Shown here piece after piece: positions 1 to 6,901 of a stretch of 11,529 bases of DNA. The stretch is taken from positions 1 to 11,529 of the forward strand of contig CAYRZL010000078.1 of assembly GCA_964428795.1 (NCBI GenBank), in the 5' to 3' direction. Every line of letters begins with the position of its first letter. Within the stretch, counting starts at the first letter, position 1. Both the position numbers and the translations under genes were made by a program. Under the pieces are notes generated by a model, which saw only the letters and a program-made list of their open reading frames with translations, searched no databases and had not been told where the DNA came from. The stretch comes from CAYRZL01 sp964428795. GTDB taxonomy: Bacteria; Bacillota; Clostridia; Lachnospirales; Lachnospiraceae.

Positions 1-7
1 GCTTATC

Positions 8-40
8 GCTTGCATGAGCTAAGTGGTCATATTATACCAT
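8..40. repeat. 33-bp dispersed repeat, copy A, at the 3' end of the DUF4129-like gene
   Basis: This stretch matches 6868-6900 in the same orientation with three mismatches in 33 bases. The unbroken shared core is GCTAAGTGGTCATATTA (18-34), followed after one mismatch by ACCAT. On the minus strand it carries the last codons (Met-Val-stop) of the gene ending at 32, so it overlaps coding sequence. The window edge may cut off more of the element. The repeat is read directly from the sequence; its nature (palindromic intergenic element or 3'-end processing signal) is not known. Confidence 0.7.
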
Positions 41-1378
41 ACCTTCCTTCATATGGGAACACTTTAATTCCGCCCCCAGTTTATCCAGACTCCGGTGCAG
101 TGTCTCGTACTCTTCCCCTGAAAGTATTACCGCATCATTGCTGTATAATTCCTGCTGAAGCAGCGCAGCGATCTTAAACAGCGCATTTTTTGCGGTCCCG
201 GCTTCCTCAGAGAGTACCTGCGCCAGACGTTTTAAATAAGCGCTTCCCGATTCTCCCTTCTTCTGAGGCAGCCCTGCCGCTGCTCCTTTTCGTTCCAGTT
301 CATAGTACAATCCCCGAACCGTCCTCTTATTTTTCTTTACCAATCTGCGAAATTCCCATTTTTTCCTGAACCGCGCCCAGAATCGCTCCGATCCCTCCTT
401 TACGGATTCTCCCTGCGCAAAAACCGCACGGTATTTGCCGGACTCCGTTCGGGTTTCTCTTCCGCGCAGCCTGCGAAACACATAAAACAAAAAACAGCCC
501 AGCAAAGCCAGAAGGATAACACCCAACAGCACATACAGCCACATCGGAAGCATCGTTGGTTCAAAATCAACCGGAACCTCCTCATAGGACTGCAGCCGGA
601 CAGGTTCACCTGCAAAAGAATTTCCATCCTGTGAAAATCCGGCAAACAATTTACTCAACAAACCGCCGATCCATGCCAGCCCCCGCCGAATCTGACGCAA
701 TAGCTCCAGAAACCCATGCATCAGCACCGCCGCCAAACTGCCTGAATTTTTACTGCTTCCTAATATAATCAGTACCGCCAGCGCTGCCAGCACGCCAATC
801 AAGCCGCCTGCCATTCCTGCTGCTTTGCTTCTGTCTCCTACTACAACAGAATCTCCCTGCTGGAACGTGCGCAATAAAATAAGACCGATCAGGCACCAGC
901 CCACTGCTACAAATCCGCAGACTGCCAGCAGCATATCTTCCGTAAACGCAATCCGGTCATTGACCAGAAGATACACTGCAAATACTACGATTACTCCATC
1001 CAGCACGAGAACACACTGCTCCGCATTTGCCTCCGAGCAGGCAATATAGATTCCGTGCCCCTGAATGGCAATCAATAATACCGCTGCCACAATTCCCGGC
1101 ACATGTCCCGGAGCAACGGTGCCATGGTATCCTGCCAGTGCACTGCACACCATCCAGATCAGATTCCACACAAACAAGCGCCTCCATATTATAGTCCGTC
1201 TGCAAAGAAATAAATTTACCGCAAATCCCGCCACCGTCACACATATCCATAAGAACAGACGGGGCTGTATGTATTCTACCTTTCCCGCCATAAGCGGAAA
1301 ATAGATCACGCAGCCAAGCAGTACTAATTCTGGAAACAATATGCTCATTCCCACAAAAAACTTACGCCCTGTCCTCAT
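32..1378 (-). CDS. Multi-span membrane protein with DUF4129-like C-terminal region
   Basis: This 448-residue protein has about six to seven hydrophobic segments in residues 10-210, an amphipathic stretch near 215-248, a further membrane span near 280-305, and a basic, helical cytoplasmic tail (about 335-440). The tail resembles the DUF4129 region found at the end of transglutaminase-like membrane proteins. Its ATG overlaps the stop of the DUF58 gene in an ATGA junction, so the two are probably translationally coupled, with AGGAAGG as ribosome binding site 9 nt upstream. In Firmicutes, MoxR-DUF58-DUF4129/transglutaminase genes form a conserved operon thought to act in cell-envelope assembly or protein maturation. 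Here the transglutaminase domain itself is absent from this protein and would be expected in the next gene, beyond the left edge. The biochemical role is unknown; the family call rests on the tail and the context. Confidence 0.7.
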   Translation of the reverse strand: MRTGRKFFVGMSILFPELVLLGCVIYFPLMAGKVEYIQPRLFLWICVTVAGFAVNLFLCRRTIIWRRLFVWNLIWMVCSALAGYHGTVAPGHVPGIVAAVLLIAIQGHGIYIACSEANAEQCVLVLDGVIVVFAVYLLVNDRIAFTEDMLLAVCGFVAVGWCLIGLILLRTFQQGDSVVVGDRSKAAGMAGGLIGVLAALAVLIILGSSKNSGSLAAVLMHGFLELLRQIRRGLAWIGGLLSKLFAGFSQDGNSFAGEPVRLQSYEEVPVDFEPTMLPMWLYVLLGVILLALLGCFLFYVFRRLRGRETRTESGKYRAVFAQGESVKEGSERFWARFRKKWEFRRLVKKNKRTVRGLYYELERKGAAAGLPQKKGESGSAYLKRLAQVLSEEAGTAKNALFKIAALLQQELYSNDAVILSGEEYETLHRSLDKLGAELKCSHMKEGMV

Positions 1379-2637
1379 AAATAAGTTCCTTCCTGCCCAA
1401 TAGCTGTCTCCACTTTTTTATATGATGCCTCATCTCCCCCTGCCATTAAAACATAAAGACGACCAAGCCCCGCACCATACGCTGCTATCCGTTCCACCTG
1501 CCAACTTACCGTTTCTCCTTTATAATCTATCTCTGCCAGCGCACCGAGCAACTGGCGTTCCGCCATTTTTCCATAATATCCGGTAAGAATCTGATCTTTT
1601 ATCTCTCCATATCCCGGCAAAAGCAGACTGCAGCCGACTCCCTCACCGATCAGCTTCCAGAAAACAGAAGCCGCCAGACTGATCTTTTTCTCCAATTCCT
1701 CCTGACGCACCACATAACACAGCTTTTCTCCGTCTTTTGTAACCTCTGTTTTCTGCTCCCGAAAAGACTGCAGATCCAACAACAGGCATATACCTTCCGG
1801 CGCTTTGGTCTCATACAGATTTGTCCATAATTCATCCTGTTTCGCCAGCATACGCCAGTTGATTGTTTTAAAAGAATCTCTACTCTCATAAGTACGCACA
1901 TTTTTCAATATGGTGACATCTTCATAAAATCCCATACCCTCCCGATCCGATATCTTCATCCTGTTTTGAAGCAGTTCCTCATTCACCGGATAAATCTTCG
2001 GGTACACAATCACCTCCGCCTGCTCCCGAAGCGGCTGGATCTTTCCCCTGACCATCATACCAAATCCATCGCCGGACTGAAGATAGAGCTGATCTGTCCT
2101 GTATACGCCTCTTTTTTCAGCATAAAAATCTAATCGACAGGTGAGCTTCTGCTTTCCTTTAATCCACGCAAACCGCTGTCGGATTCCGCATTTTTCATCA
2201 GATGCTTTCTTTTCAGAATCCGGCGTTGTCTCACTGTCTTTTTTCTGCCTTTTTATCTCCGGAAGTAAATGACCATTCTCAATCATAAGAAATCCATCCA
2301 CCGGATGATTTAATGAGTGGATGCAGTCCTGCTCCTTTAAGGGCATCCACACGTCAATCCAGATAGCCGCCAGTCTGCTATAATTTTTTACTATGAGTTT
2401 CATTGCTATTTCTTCTTCCGGAAAACAGGTTTCCTGCAATGGACGCAGGTCTGCCTGTAATTCTTTTAACACCAGATAGCTCCAGAACAAAGCAATGACA
2501 CAGATGACCAAAAACAAGAGCAAATATCCGGCAATTCTGGCATATCCGAAATAGCTGGTTAAGATCACAGCCAGAAGCAGCAGCAGAACTCCTCCGATAC
2601 TGGCAAAATTACTTCCTCTGCTCTGTTTTATCTCCAT
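1375..2637 (-). CDS. DUF58 domain membrane protein
   Basis: This 420-residue protein starts with two closely spaced membrane spans (about 13-30 and 35-55) followed by a soluble domain. The DUF58 signature is visible at about residues 248-275 (RTYESRDSFKTINWRMLAKQ), where the family has a conserved R-x-Y...D...I-x-W motif. It is followed by a hydrophobic strand ending in acidic residues (ICLLLDLQ, 283-290) typical of a von Willebrand A-like fold. A charged, poorly conserved insert lies at 128-150. The ATG is inside the 3' end of the moxR-like gene (29-base overlap), with AGAGGA 8 nt upstream. DUF58 proteins are nearly always encoded beside MoxR ATPases and are thought to be their partner or substrate; the molecular function is not established. 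Confidence 0.88.
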   Translation of the reverse strand: MEIKQSRGSNFASIGGVLLLLLAVILTSYFGYARIAGYLLLFLVICVIALFWSYLVLKELQADLRPLQETCFPEEEIAMKLIVKNYSRLAAIWIDVWMPLKEQDCIHSLNHPVDGFLMIENGHLLPEIKRQKKDSETTPDSEKKASDEKCGIRQRFAWIKGKQKLTCRLDFYAEKRGVYRTDQLYLQSGDGFGMMVRGKIQPLREQAEVIVYPKIYPVNEELLQNRMKISDREGMGFYEDVTILKNVRTYESRDSFKTINWRMLAKQDELWTNLYETKAPEGICLLLDLQSFREQKTEVTKDGEKLCYVVRQEELEKKISLAASVFWKLIGEGVGCSLLLPGYGEIKDQILTGYYGKMAERQLLGALAEIDYKGETVSWQVERIAAYGAGLGRLYVLMAGGDEASYKKVETAIGQEGTYL

Positions 2638-3586
2638 AGAACAATTCCTCTTTCTTTGGCGGAACGATCATATCTTCCAAAATGTCATTCAAAATATCTT
2701 CATTTTGTTTCTTTTTATACGCGGCTTCATTTTTCAGCATGATCCGGTGTCCCATGACCGGCTGCCAGATCTGCTGTATATCCTCCGGCACCACATAATC
2801 CCTTCCCTGCATAGCCGCATACGTCTTTGCCCCCTGATAAAGACTTCTGGAAGCACGGGGGCTGCCGCCCAGAGCAATATCCGGATGCTCTCTCGTCGCG
2901 CCCACCAGCGATACAATATATTCTTTCATATCCTCACTGACATGGACACGCTCTATTTCATCTCTCAGACCGCATAAAAGCTCCGGCGTTACTACAGGCT
3001 GTATCATATCAAAAGGTGTGCCCATCCCAAGCTGCGTCAAAATCTCCTTTTCTTCCCGTGCATCAGGATATCCCAGTGATAGTCTCAGGAAAAAGCGGTC
3101 CATCTGAGCCGCCGGAAGCCGGAAGGTGCTTTCCATTTCCACCGGATTCTGCGTGGCGAGCACCAAAAACGGGCGCGGCAGAGGCAGCGATGTACCGTCA
3201 ATGGTCACCTGCCGCTCCTCCATCGCCTCAAGCAAAGCAGCCTGCGTCCTTGGAATCGCACGATTGATCTCATCTGCCAAAAAGATATTTGTGTGGACGG
3301 GGCCCTTCACTAACCTGAAATCCTGTGCCTTTCTGTCAAAAATCGTCATTCCCACAATATCACTGGGCAGCAGATCCGGCGTAAACTGCATCCGCTTAAA
3401 GTCACAGCCCAAAGCCAGCGACATCGTGCGTATCAACGTAGTCTTTCCACTTCCGGGAAGATCATCCAATAATACATGTCCTCCTGCAAACACAGACATT
3501 AAAATTAACTCTATCTGCCTTTTCTTGCCGACAAAAATCTTTCCTATCTCCTTTTGCAGACATTCCTTACATTCCTTTACCGTCAT
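2609..3586 (-). CDS. MoxR-family AAA+ ATPase
   Basis: This 325-residue cytosolic ATPase probably acts as a chaperone that remodels or activates partner proteins, by analogy with the MoxR family. Walker A is PGSGKTT (44-50), Walker B is IFLADE (101-106) followed by the typical INRA...AALLEAMEE segment, sensor 1 is LATQNP (143-148), the arginine-finger region is QMDRF (161-165) and sensor 2 is GGSPRAS (240-246). All key residues are present and the length is usual for the family. The start ATG has GGGAGG 5 nt upstream. It is the first gene of a three-gene overlapping operon with DUF58 and DUF4129-like proteins, the common arrangement for MoxR. The preceding fur-like gene is closed by a terminator, so this operon probably has its own promoter. 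Confidence 0.93.
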   Translation of the reverse strand: MTVKECKECLQKEIGKIFVGKKRQIELILMSVFAGGHVLLDDLPGSGKTTLIRTMSLALGCDFKRMQFTPDLLPSDIVGMTIFDRKAQDFRLVKGPVHTNIFLADEINRAIPRTQAALLEAMEERQVTIDGTSLPLPRPFLVLATQNPVEMESTFRLPAAQMDRFFLRLSLGYPDAREEKEILTQLGMGTPFDMIQPVVTPELLCGLRDEIERVHVSEDMKEYIVSLVGATREHPDIALGGSPRASRSLYQGAKTYAAMQGRDYVVPEDIQQIWQPVMGHRIMLKNEAAYKKKQNEDILNDILEDMIVPPKKEELFYGDKTEQRK

Positions 3587-3591
3587 GAGAG

Positions 3592-3597
3592 CCTCCC
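3592..3597 (-). promoter_or_regulatory. Ribosome binding site of the moxR-like gene
   Basis: GGGAGG on the minus strand lies 5 nt before the ATG at 3586 and fixes that start. Confidence 0.7.
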
Positions 3598-3630
3598 TCT
3601 ATCTGAAACTACAATCAAAAGTTTTCTTCC

Positions 3631-3636
3631 ATCATA
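3631..3636 (-). promoter_or_regulatory. Possible -10 element of the moxR operon
   Basis: TATGAT on the minus strand lies about 45 nt upstream of the moxR-like start codon and just downstream of the fur-like terminator, where a promoter is expected. No convincing -35 element is visible 16-18 bases further upstream, so the assignment is tentative. Confidence 0.35.
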
Positions 3637-3670
3637 ACACATTCCGTTTTACATACGCCAGAAGAAAAGA

Positions 3671-3700
3671 AAAAGAACGGCTTTTAATAGCCGCTCTTTT
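3671..3700 (-). terminator. Rho-independent terminator of the feo operon
   Basis: On the minus strand AAAAGAGCGGCT (3700-3689) pairs with AGCCGTTCTTTT (3682-3671) across a 6-nt loop, with one mismatch, and a T-rich tract continues beyond 3671. The upstream arm encodes the last four codons of the fur-like gene and its stop codon lies in the loop, so termination and the end of translation are physically coupled. Confidence 0.8.
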
Positions 3701-4043
3701 CCAGGAGTTTGTATATCTCTTTTGCAATTTCAGGTCCAAGTTGGATTTTTTCACCGGACTTTTTCATCAGAAACAGCGTTTCCTCTGATTCCTCTTCGCT
3801 CTGTGGAGCAGCGAAGTCGTAACTGTTATTTTTGTACACCGCACCGATTTCTTCCAGCATTGACATCATGCGATATACGGTGGCAACGCCAATCCCCGGA
3901 TCCAGTTTCACTGCCTCATAGTATATTTCCTTGCAGTTTCTGCAATGTCCATCCAGTATGATATCCAATATTAACTTTCGCTGACCAGTCATTCGTTTTC
4001 CATGCTTTTTGAGTTCTCCGATGATCCTATCTTTTTCCGACAT
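3684..4043 (-). CDS. Short Fur-family transcriptional regulator lacking canonical C-terminal metal ligands
   Basis: The winged-helix half is clearly Fur-like: RMTGQRKLIL (17-26), then KEIYYEAVKLDPGIGVATVYRM (38-59, with the recognition-helix motif ATVYR) and LEEIGAV (63-69). The dimerisation half is short (total 119 residues against about 140-150 for classic Fur). It aligns with the usual H-x-x-x-C-x-x-CGKIIEF region as TLFLMKKSGEKIQL (89-102), so the His and Cys ligands are replaced. The whole protein has only two His and two Cys; three of these form the cluster H33-C34-x-x-C37 in the DNA-binding half. The start is taken as the second ATG of the ATGATG at 4046-4041, because GAGGGG is 5 nt before it; the first ATG overlaps the stop of the preceding Cys-rich gene and would add one residue. 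It is the last gene of the feo operon. An iron-sensing role is inferred from context only. Confidence 0.85.
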   Translation of the reverse strand: MSEKDRIIGELKKHGKRMTGQRKLILDIILDGHCRNCKEIYYEAVKLDPGIGVATVYRMMSMLEEIGAVYKNNSYDFAAPQSEEESEETLFLMKKSGEKIQLGPEIAKEIYKLLEKSGY

Positions 4044-4210
4044 CATTTCCCCTCTTTCTGCATACTGCTGCAACCGGAAGAACAGGATCCGCCGCAGCCG
4101 GTACAATTACCGCCACAGCCTTTACCGTTCTTTTTATCCATAATCATGGAACGAATAATTGCTCCTACGATGATGATCAGTACGATACAGATAATAATTG
4201 TTGCTGCCAT
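4043..4210 (-). CDS. FeoB-associated Cys-rich membrane protein (55 aa)
   Basis: This short gene encodes a single N-terminal membrane segment (about residues 4-19: TIIICIVLIIIVGAII), a short basic stretch (DKKNGKG), and a Cys/Gly tail with cysteines at 32, 36, 39, 43 and 47 (GCGGNCTGCGG...SCSSGC). This matches the small FeoB-associated Cys-rich membrane protein family (PF12669), usually encoded just after feoB in Clostridia. A role as a cytosol-facing metal-binding partner of FeoB, in place of FeoC, is proposed but unproven. The ATG has AGGTGG 5 nt upstream. Its TGA overlaps the start of the fur-like gene (ATGATG), implying coupled translation of the two. A perfect hairpin separates it from feoB. 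The gene is below common length cut-offs and easily missed. Confidence 0.9.
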   Translation of the reverse strand: MAATIIICIVLIIIVGAIIRSMIMDKKNGKGCGGNCTGCGGSCSSGCSSMQKEGK

Positions 4211-4232
4211 GTAACCACCTCAAATTTCTTTA

Positions 4233-4261
4233 TTCTGCGGGCTGTGTGGACGCCCGCAGAA
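4233..4261 (-). other. Intercistronic hairpin between feoB and the Cys-rich gene
   Basis: TTCTGCGGGC (4233-4242) and GCCCGCAGAA (4252-4261) form a perfect 10-bp stem with a 9-nt loop. On the minus strand it is followed by an A-rich stretch with only a short TTT, so it is a poor terminator. It could act as a partial terminator, an RNase barrier stabilising the feoB message, or a processing site that sets feoB against downstream levels. Confidence 0.6.
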
Positions 4262-4286
4262 GCCTAATTCGAATCTATACTTTTAT

Positions 4287-6437
4287 TTATCCTACCTTTA
4301 CAGCGGCAGTGTTTACACCTTTATATTCTTGTTTCTTACGAACAAGCATGTAAACAAGGAAGATTACTACCAGGATGCCTACAACTGTTCCAAATGTGAA
4401 ACGACCGGTTCCAAAGAAGGTTCCAAGCTGATAGATTGCCAGAGCTACAATATAGGCAAATCCACACTGATAGCCGATTGCGAACCAGAACCATTTTGCA
4501 TTGTTCATCTCACGTTTGATAGCGCCCATTGCTGCGAAGCATGGTGCACACAGAAGGTTGAATACCAGGAATCCATAAGCTGCAATCGGAGTCATGGCTG
4601 CTGCCAAATTGCCCCAGATCTCTGTTCCTTCCTCTGCAACTTCCGCAAAACCGTACAGCATACCAAAGGTTGCCACTACATTCTCTTTTGCGATCAGACC
4701 GGTGATAGCTGCAACTGCCATCTTCCATCCTTCGCCGCCCTGTGTCCATCCAAGGGGCTGGAAGATCCATGCAATACCATTACCGATATGAGCCAGAATA
4801 GAGTTACCAAGCTGCTCTACCTCGAGAGGTCCAAAGGAACCGTCTACCCATCCGTATCCCATCAGGAACCAAAGTACGATGGTGGAAAGCAAAATGATGG
4901 TACCTGCTTTTTTGATGAAGGACCAGCCGCGCTCCCACATGCTTCTGAGTACATTACCAACGGTCGGCCAGTGGTAAGAAGGAAGCTCCATAACGAAAGG
5001 AGCCGGATCTCCTGAAAACATTTTTGTCTTTTTTAGTATAATACCGGAGATAACGATAGCTGCGATACCTACAAAGTATGCGCTGACTGCCACCCAGCCG
5101 GCATTTCCGAAGAATGCACCTGCGATCAGGGCAATGATCGGAAGTTTTGCACCACAAGGAATAAATGTGGTTGTCATAATTGTCATCTTACGGTCACGGT
5201 CGTTCTCGATTGTACGGGAAGCCATGATACCCGGAATACCGCATCCGGAGCCGATCAGCATCGGGATGAAGGATTTACCGGAAAGACCGAATTTACGGAA
5301 AATACGATCCATAATAAATGCTACACGCGCCATATATCCGCAAGCCTCAAGGAATGCCAGCATAATAAACAATACAAGCATCTGAGGAACGAAGCCGATA
5401 ACCGCTCCTACACCGGCTACAATACCGTCGAGGATCAAAGCCTGCAGCCAGTCAGCACAGCCAACATTTACAAGCAATGTCTCAATCGCCGGCGGAATAA
5501 TATCTCCGAACAGCACATCGTTGGTCCAGTCTGTTACAAATCCACCTACGGTTGTAACGGAAACATAATATACAAGGAACATGATTCCTGCAAAAATCGG
5601 AAGTGCAAGAATACGGTTTGTAATGACTCTGTCAATTTTATCTGACCAGCTTAATTTACCTTTATTTGCTTTTTTATAGCATCCGCCGATAATGGAAGCA
5701 ATGTATGTATAACGCTCATTTGTGATAATACTCTCTGCGTCATCATCCATGTCCTTCTCTGCCTCTGTGATGATACCCTCCACATTAGGAGTACTTCTCA
5801 TCAGTTCTCCGATACGGCCGTCCCGCTCAAACAGTTTAATGGCAAAAAATCTGCGCTGTTCCTGCGGAATGCTGCCATCCAACTGATCCTCAATACGTTC
5901 CAGTACGGACTCAACCTCAGGCGCAAACTCATGCTGAGCAGCAAAAGTGCCGCCCGCTGCTCTGACTGCGGTCTCTGCAGCCTCCATGATACCGGTTCCC
6001 TTCAATGCGGAAATCTCTACTACCGGGCATCCAAGCTGTTTTGACAGGGCTTTCAGATTGATGCTGTCACCGCTCTTCTGAACCAGATCCATCATGTTTA
6101 CCGCTACAACAACCGGAATACCAAGCTCTGCCAGCTGTGTGGTCAGATACAGGTTACGCTCCAGGTTCGTACCGTCAATGATGTTCAGAATAACATCCGG
6201 GCGCTCATTGATCAGATATGTTCTGGATACAACTTCCTCCAATGTGTATGGGGACAGAGAGTAGATACCCGGAAGATCCATGATGATCACGTCTTTGCGT
6301 CCCTTTAATTTACCCTCTTTTTTTTCAACCGTTACACCTGGCCAGTTACCGACGAACTGATTCGCACCGGTGAGACCATTGAACAATGTGGTCTTGCCGC
6401 TGTTTGGATTTCCGGCAAGCGCAATTTTAATCGACAT
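4287..6437 (-). CDS. feoB: Ferrous iron transport protein B
   Basis: This 716-residue protein is the GTPase-coupled Fe(II) permease of the cytoplasmic membrane. The N-terminal G domain shows G1 GNPNSGKTT (9-17), the G2 segment NWPGVTVEKKEGK (31-43), G3 DLPG (54-57), G4 NMMD (114-117) and G5 SALKG (143-147). The transmembrane part contains the family core GSGCGIPGIMASRT and, further on, the PCGAKLPI motif; both carry the conserved cysteines of the transport pathway. Length is normal and no key residue is missing. The start is taken as ATG at 6437 (MSIKIALAGN), with AGGAGG 9 nt upstream; an in-frame TTG at 6443 lies too close to that site. It sits between feoA and a small Cys-rich partner, and has its own TTAG-N6-CTAA site in the 105-nt gap upstream, so its expression may be controlled separately from feoA. 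Confidence 0.97.
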   Translation of the reverse strand: MSIKIALAGNPNSGKTTLFNGLTGANQFVGNWPGVTVEKKEGKLKGRKDVIIMDLPGIYSLSPYTLEEVVSRTYLINERPDVILNIIDGTNLERNLYLTTQLAELGIPVVVAVNMMDLVQKSGDSINLKALSKQLGCPVVEISALKGTGIMEAAETAVRAAGGTFAAQHEFAPEVESVLERIEDQLDGSIPQEQRRFFAIKLFERDGRIGELMRSTPNVEGIITEAEKDMDDDAESIITNERYTYIASIIGGCYKKANKGKLSWSDKIDRVITNRILALPIFAGIMFLVYYVSVTTVGGFVTDWTNDVLFGDIIPPAIETLLVNVGCADWLQALILDGIVAGVGAVIGFVPQMLVLFIMLAFLEACGYMARVAFIMDRIFRKFGLSGKSFIPMLIGSGCGIPGIMASRTIENDRDRKMTIMTTTFIPCGAKLPIIALIAGAFFGNAGWVAVSAYFVGIAAIVISGIILKKTKMFSGDPAPFVMELPSYHWPTVGNVLRSMWERGWSFIKKAGTIILLSTIVLWFLMGYGWVDGSFGPLEVEQLGNSILAHIGNGIAWIFQPLGWTQGGEGWKMAVAAITGLIAKENVVATFGMLYGFAEVAEEGTEIWGNLAAAMTPIAAYGFLVFNLLCAPCFAAMGAIKREMNNAKWFWFAIGYQCGFAYIVALAIYQLGTFFGTGRFTFGTVVGILVVIFLVYMLVRKKQEYKGVNTAAVKVG

Positions 6438-6506
6438 TCTCAATTTCCTCCTACTTCATTTAACTCTTTTAAAAACTTCTCACCAATTACTTTGTTCTAA
6501 TAAACA

Positions 6507-6520
6507 TTAGCTTTTGCTAA
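6507..6520. promoter_or_regulatory. TTAG-N6-CTAA operator upstream of feoB
   Basis: The site reads TTAGCTTTTGCTAA, a perfect 5-bp inverted repeat (TTAGC/GCTAA). A CTAA at 6497-6500, six bases to the left, extends the pattern to CTAA-N6-TTAG-N6-CTAA. It lies in the 105-nt gap between feoA and feoB, about 70 nt before the feoB start. Four related sites occur at 7151, 7177, 7365 and 7421. The shape is reminiscent of the core of DtxR/IdeR boxes; the cognate regulator is not visible in the window. Confidence 0.65.
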
Positions 6521-6542
6521 CCTTTTTACAAAAGAAAAAGGC

Positions 6543-6764
6543 TTAGTTCACCTCTATCATTTCTGCATCTGCTTTACGCAGAGACAATTCATATCCTCTG
6601 ACAGTAACCTCAACCGGATCTCCCAAGGGTGCTACTTTGCGCACATATACCTGACAGCCTTTTGTAATACCCATATCCATGATACGTCTCTTTACAGCTC
6701 CCTCTCCATGAAGCTTCACTACAGATACCGTCTGACCAACTTTTACATCTCTTAAGGTCTGCAT
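6543..6764 (-). CDS. feoA: FeoA-family protein (copy adjacent to feoB)
   Basis: This 73-residue SH3-like cytosolic protein is thought to assist FeoB in Fe(II) uptake. Typical FeoA features are visible: an early VKVGQTVSVVKLHGEG strand pair, KRRIMDMGITKGCQVYVRKVAPLGDPVEV (with the conserved RRxxDMGI-x-KG and APLGDP motifs), and RGYELSLRKADAEMIEV at the end. The start is taken as ATG at 6764 because AGGAG lies 7 nt before it; an in-frame TTG at 6770 falls too near the ribosome binding site. It is followed after 105 nt by feoB and preceded after 127 nt by a second, more divergent feoA. This copy keeps the canonical motifs better than the other. Confidence 0.95.
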   Translation of the reverse strand: MQTLRDVKVGQTVSVVKLHGEGAVKRRIMDMGITKGCQVYVRKVAPLGDPVEVTVRGYELSLRKADAEMIEVN

Positions 6765-6828
6765 CTCCAATCTCCTTTCCTATATCATACGCGCAGCACG
6801 CACATATGATCCTCTTTCACTGCCTCAA

Positions 6829-6901
6829 ATATTAAACCATGTTCACTAAACTCATGCTTCGCCCCTGGCTTGCATTCGCTAAGTGGTCATATTAAACCAT
6901 G
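6829..6901. repeat. Pair of 13-bp direct repeats bounding an imperfect hairpin between the two feoA genes
   Basis: ATATTAAACCATG occurs at 6829-6841 and again at 6889-6901, exactly 60 bases apart. Between them the arms 6844-6857 (CACT..A.C..ATGC) and 6871-6884 (GCAT..G.T.AGTG) can pair at about 10 of 14 positions. The right part is copy B of the 33-bp repeat. An inverted 12-bp copy of the end motif (TGGTTTAATATT) lies at 7128-7139, on the other side of the upstream feoA gene. This looks like a small repetitive element rather than random spacer. Confidence 0.55.
6868..6900. repeat. 33-bp dispersed repeat, copy B, at the 3' end of the second feoA
   Basis: It matches 8-40 in the same orientation with three mismatches. 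On the minus strand it includes the last codons of the feoA at 6892-7104 (Met-Val-stop) and continues into the spacer, the same placement as copy A at the end of an unrelated gene. Confidence 0.7.

Noticed and set aside
3126..3788. 220-codon plus-strand open frame across the moxR/fur boundary
   Set aside because: It runs antisense to two well-supported genes, crosses the fur terminator, has no ribosome binding site and its translation resembles no protein family.
4329..5015. 228-codon plus-strand open frame inside feoB
   Set aside because: It is antisense to a conserved part of feoB; the Cys- and Ser-rich translation is an artefact of the opposite strand.
6437..6443. TTG at 6443 as feoB start (and similarly TTG at 6770 for feoA and 10524 for the FMN-binding gene)
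   Set aside because: For feoB and feoA the TTG lies too near the ribosome binding site while an ATG two codons on has ideal spacing; for the FMN-binding gene the ATG at 10503 starts the expected basic N-terminus before the membrane anchor.
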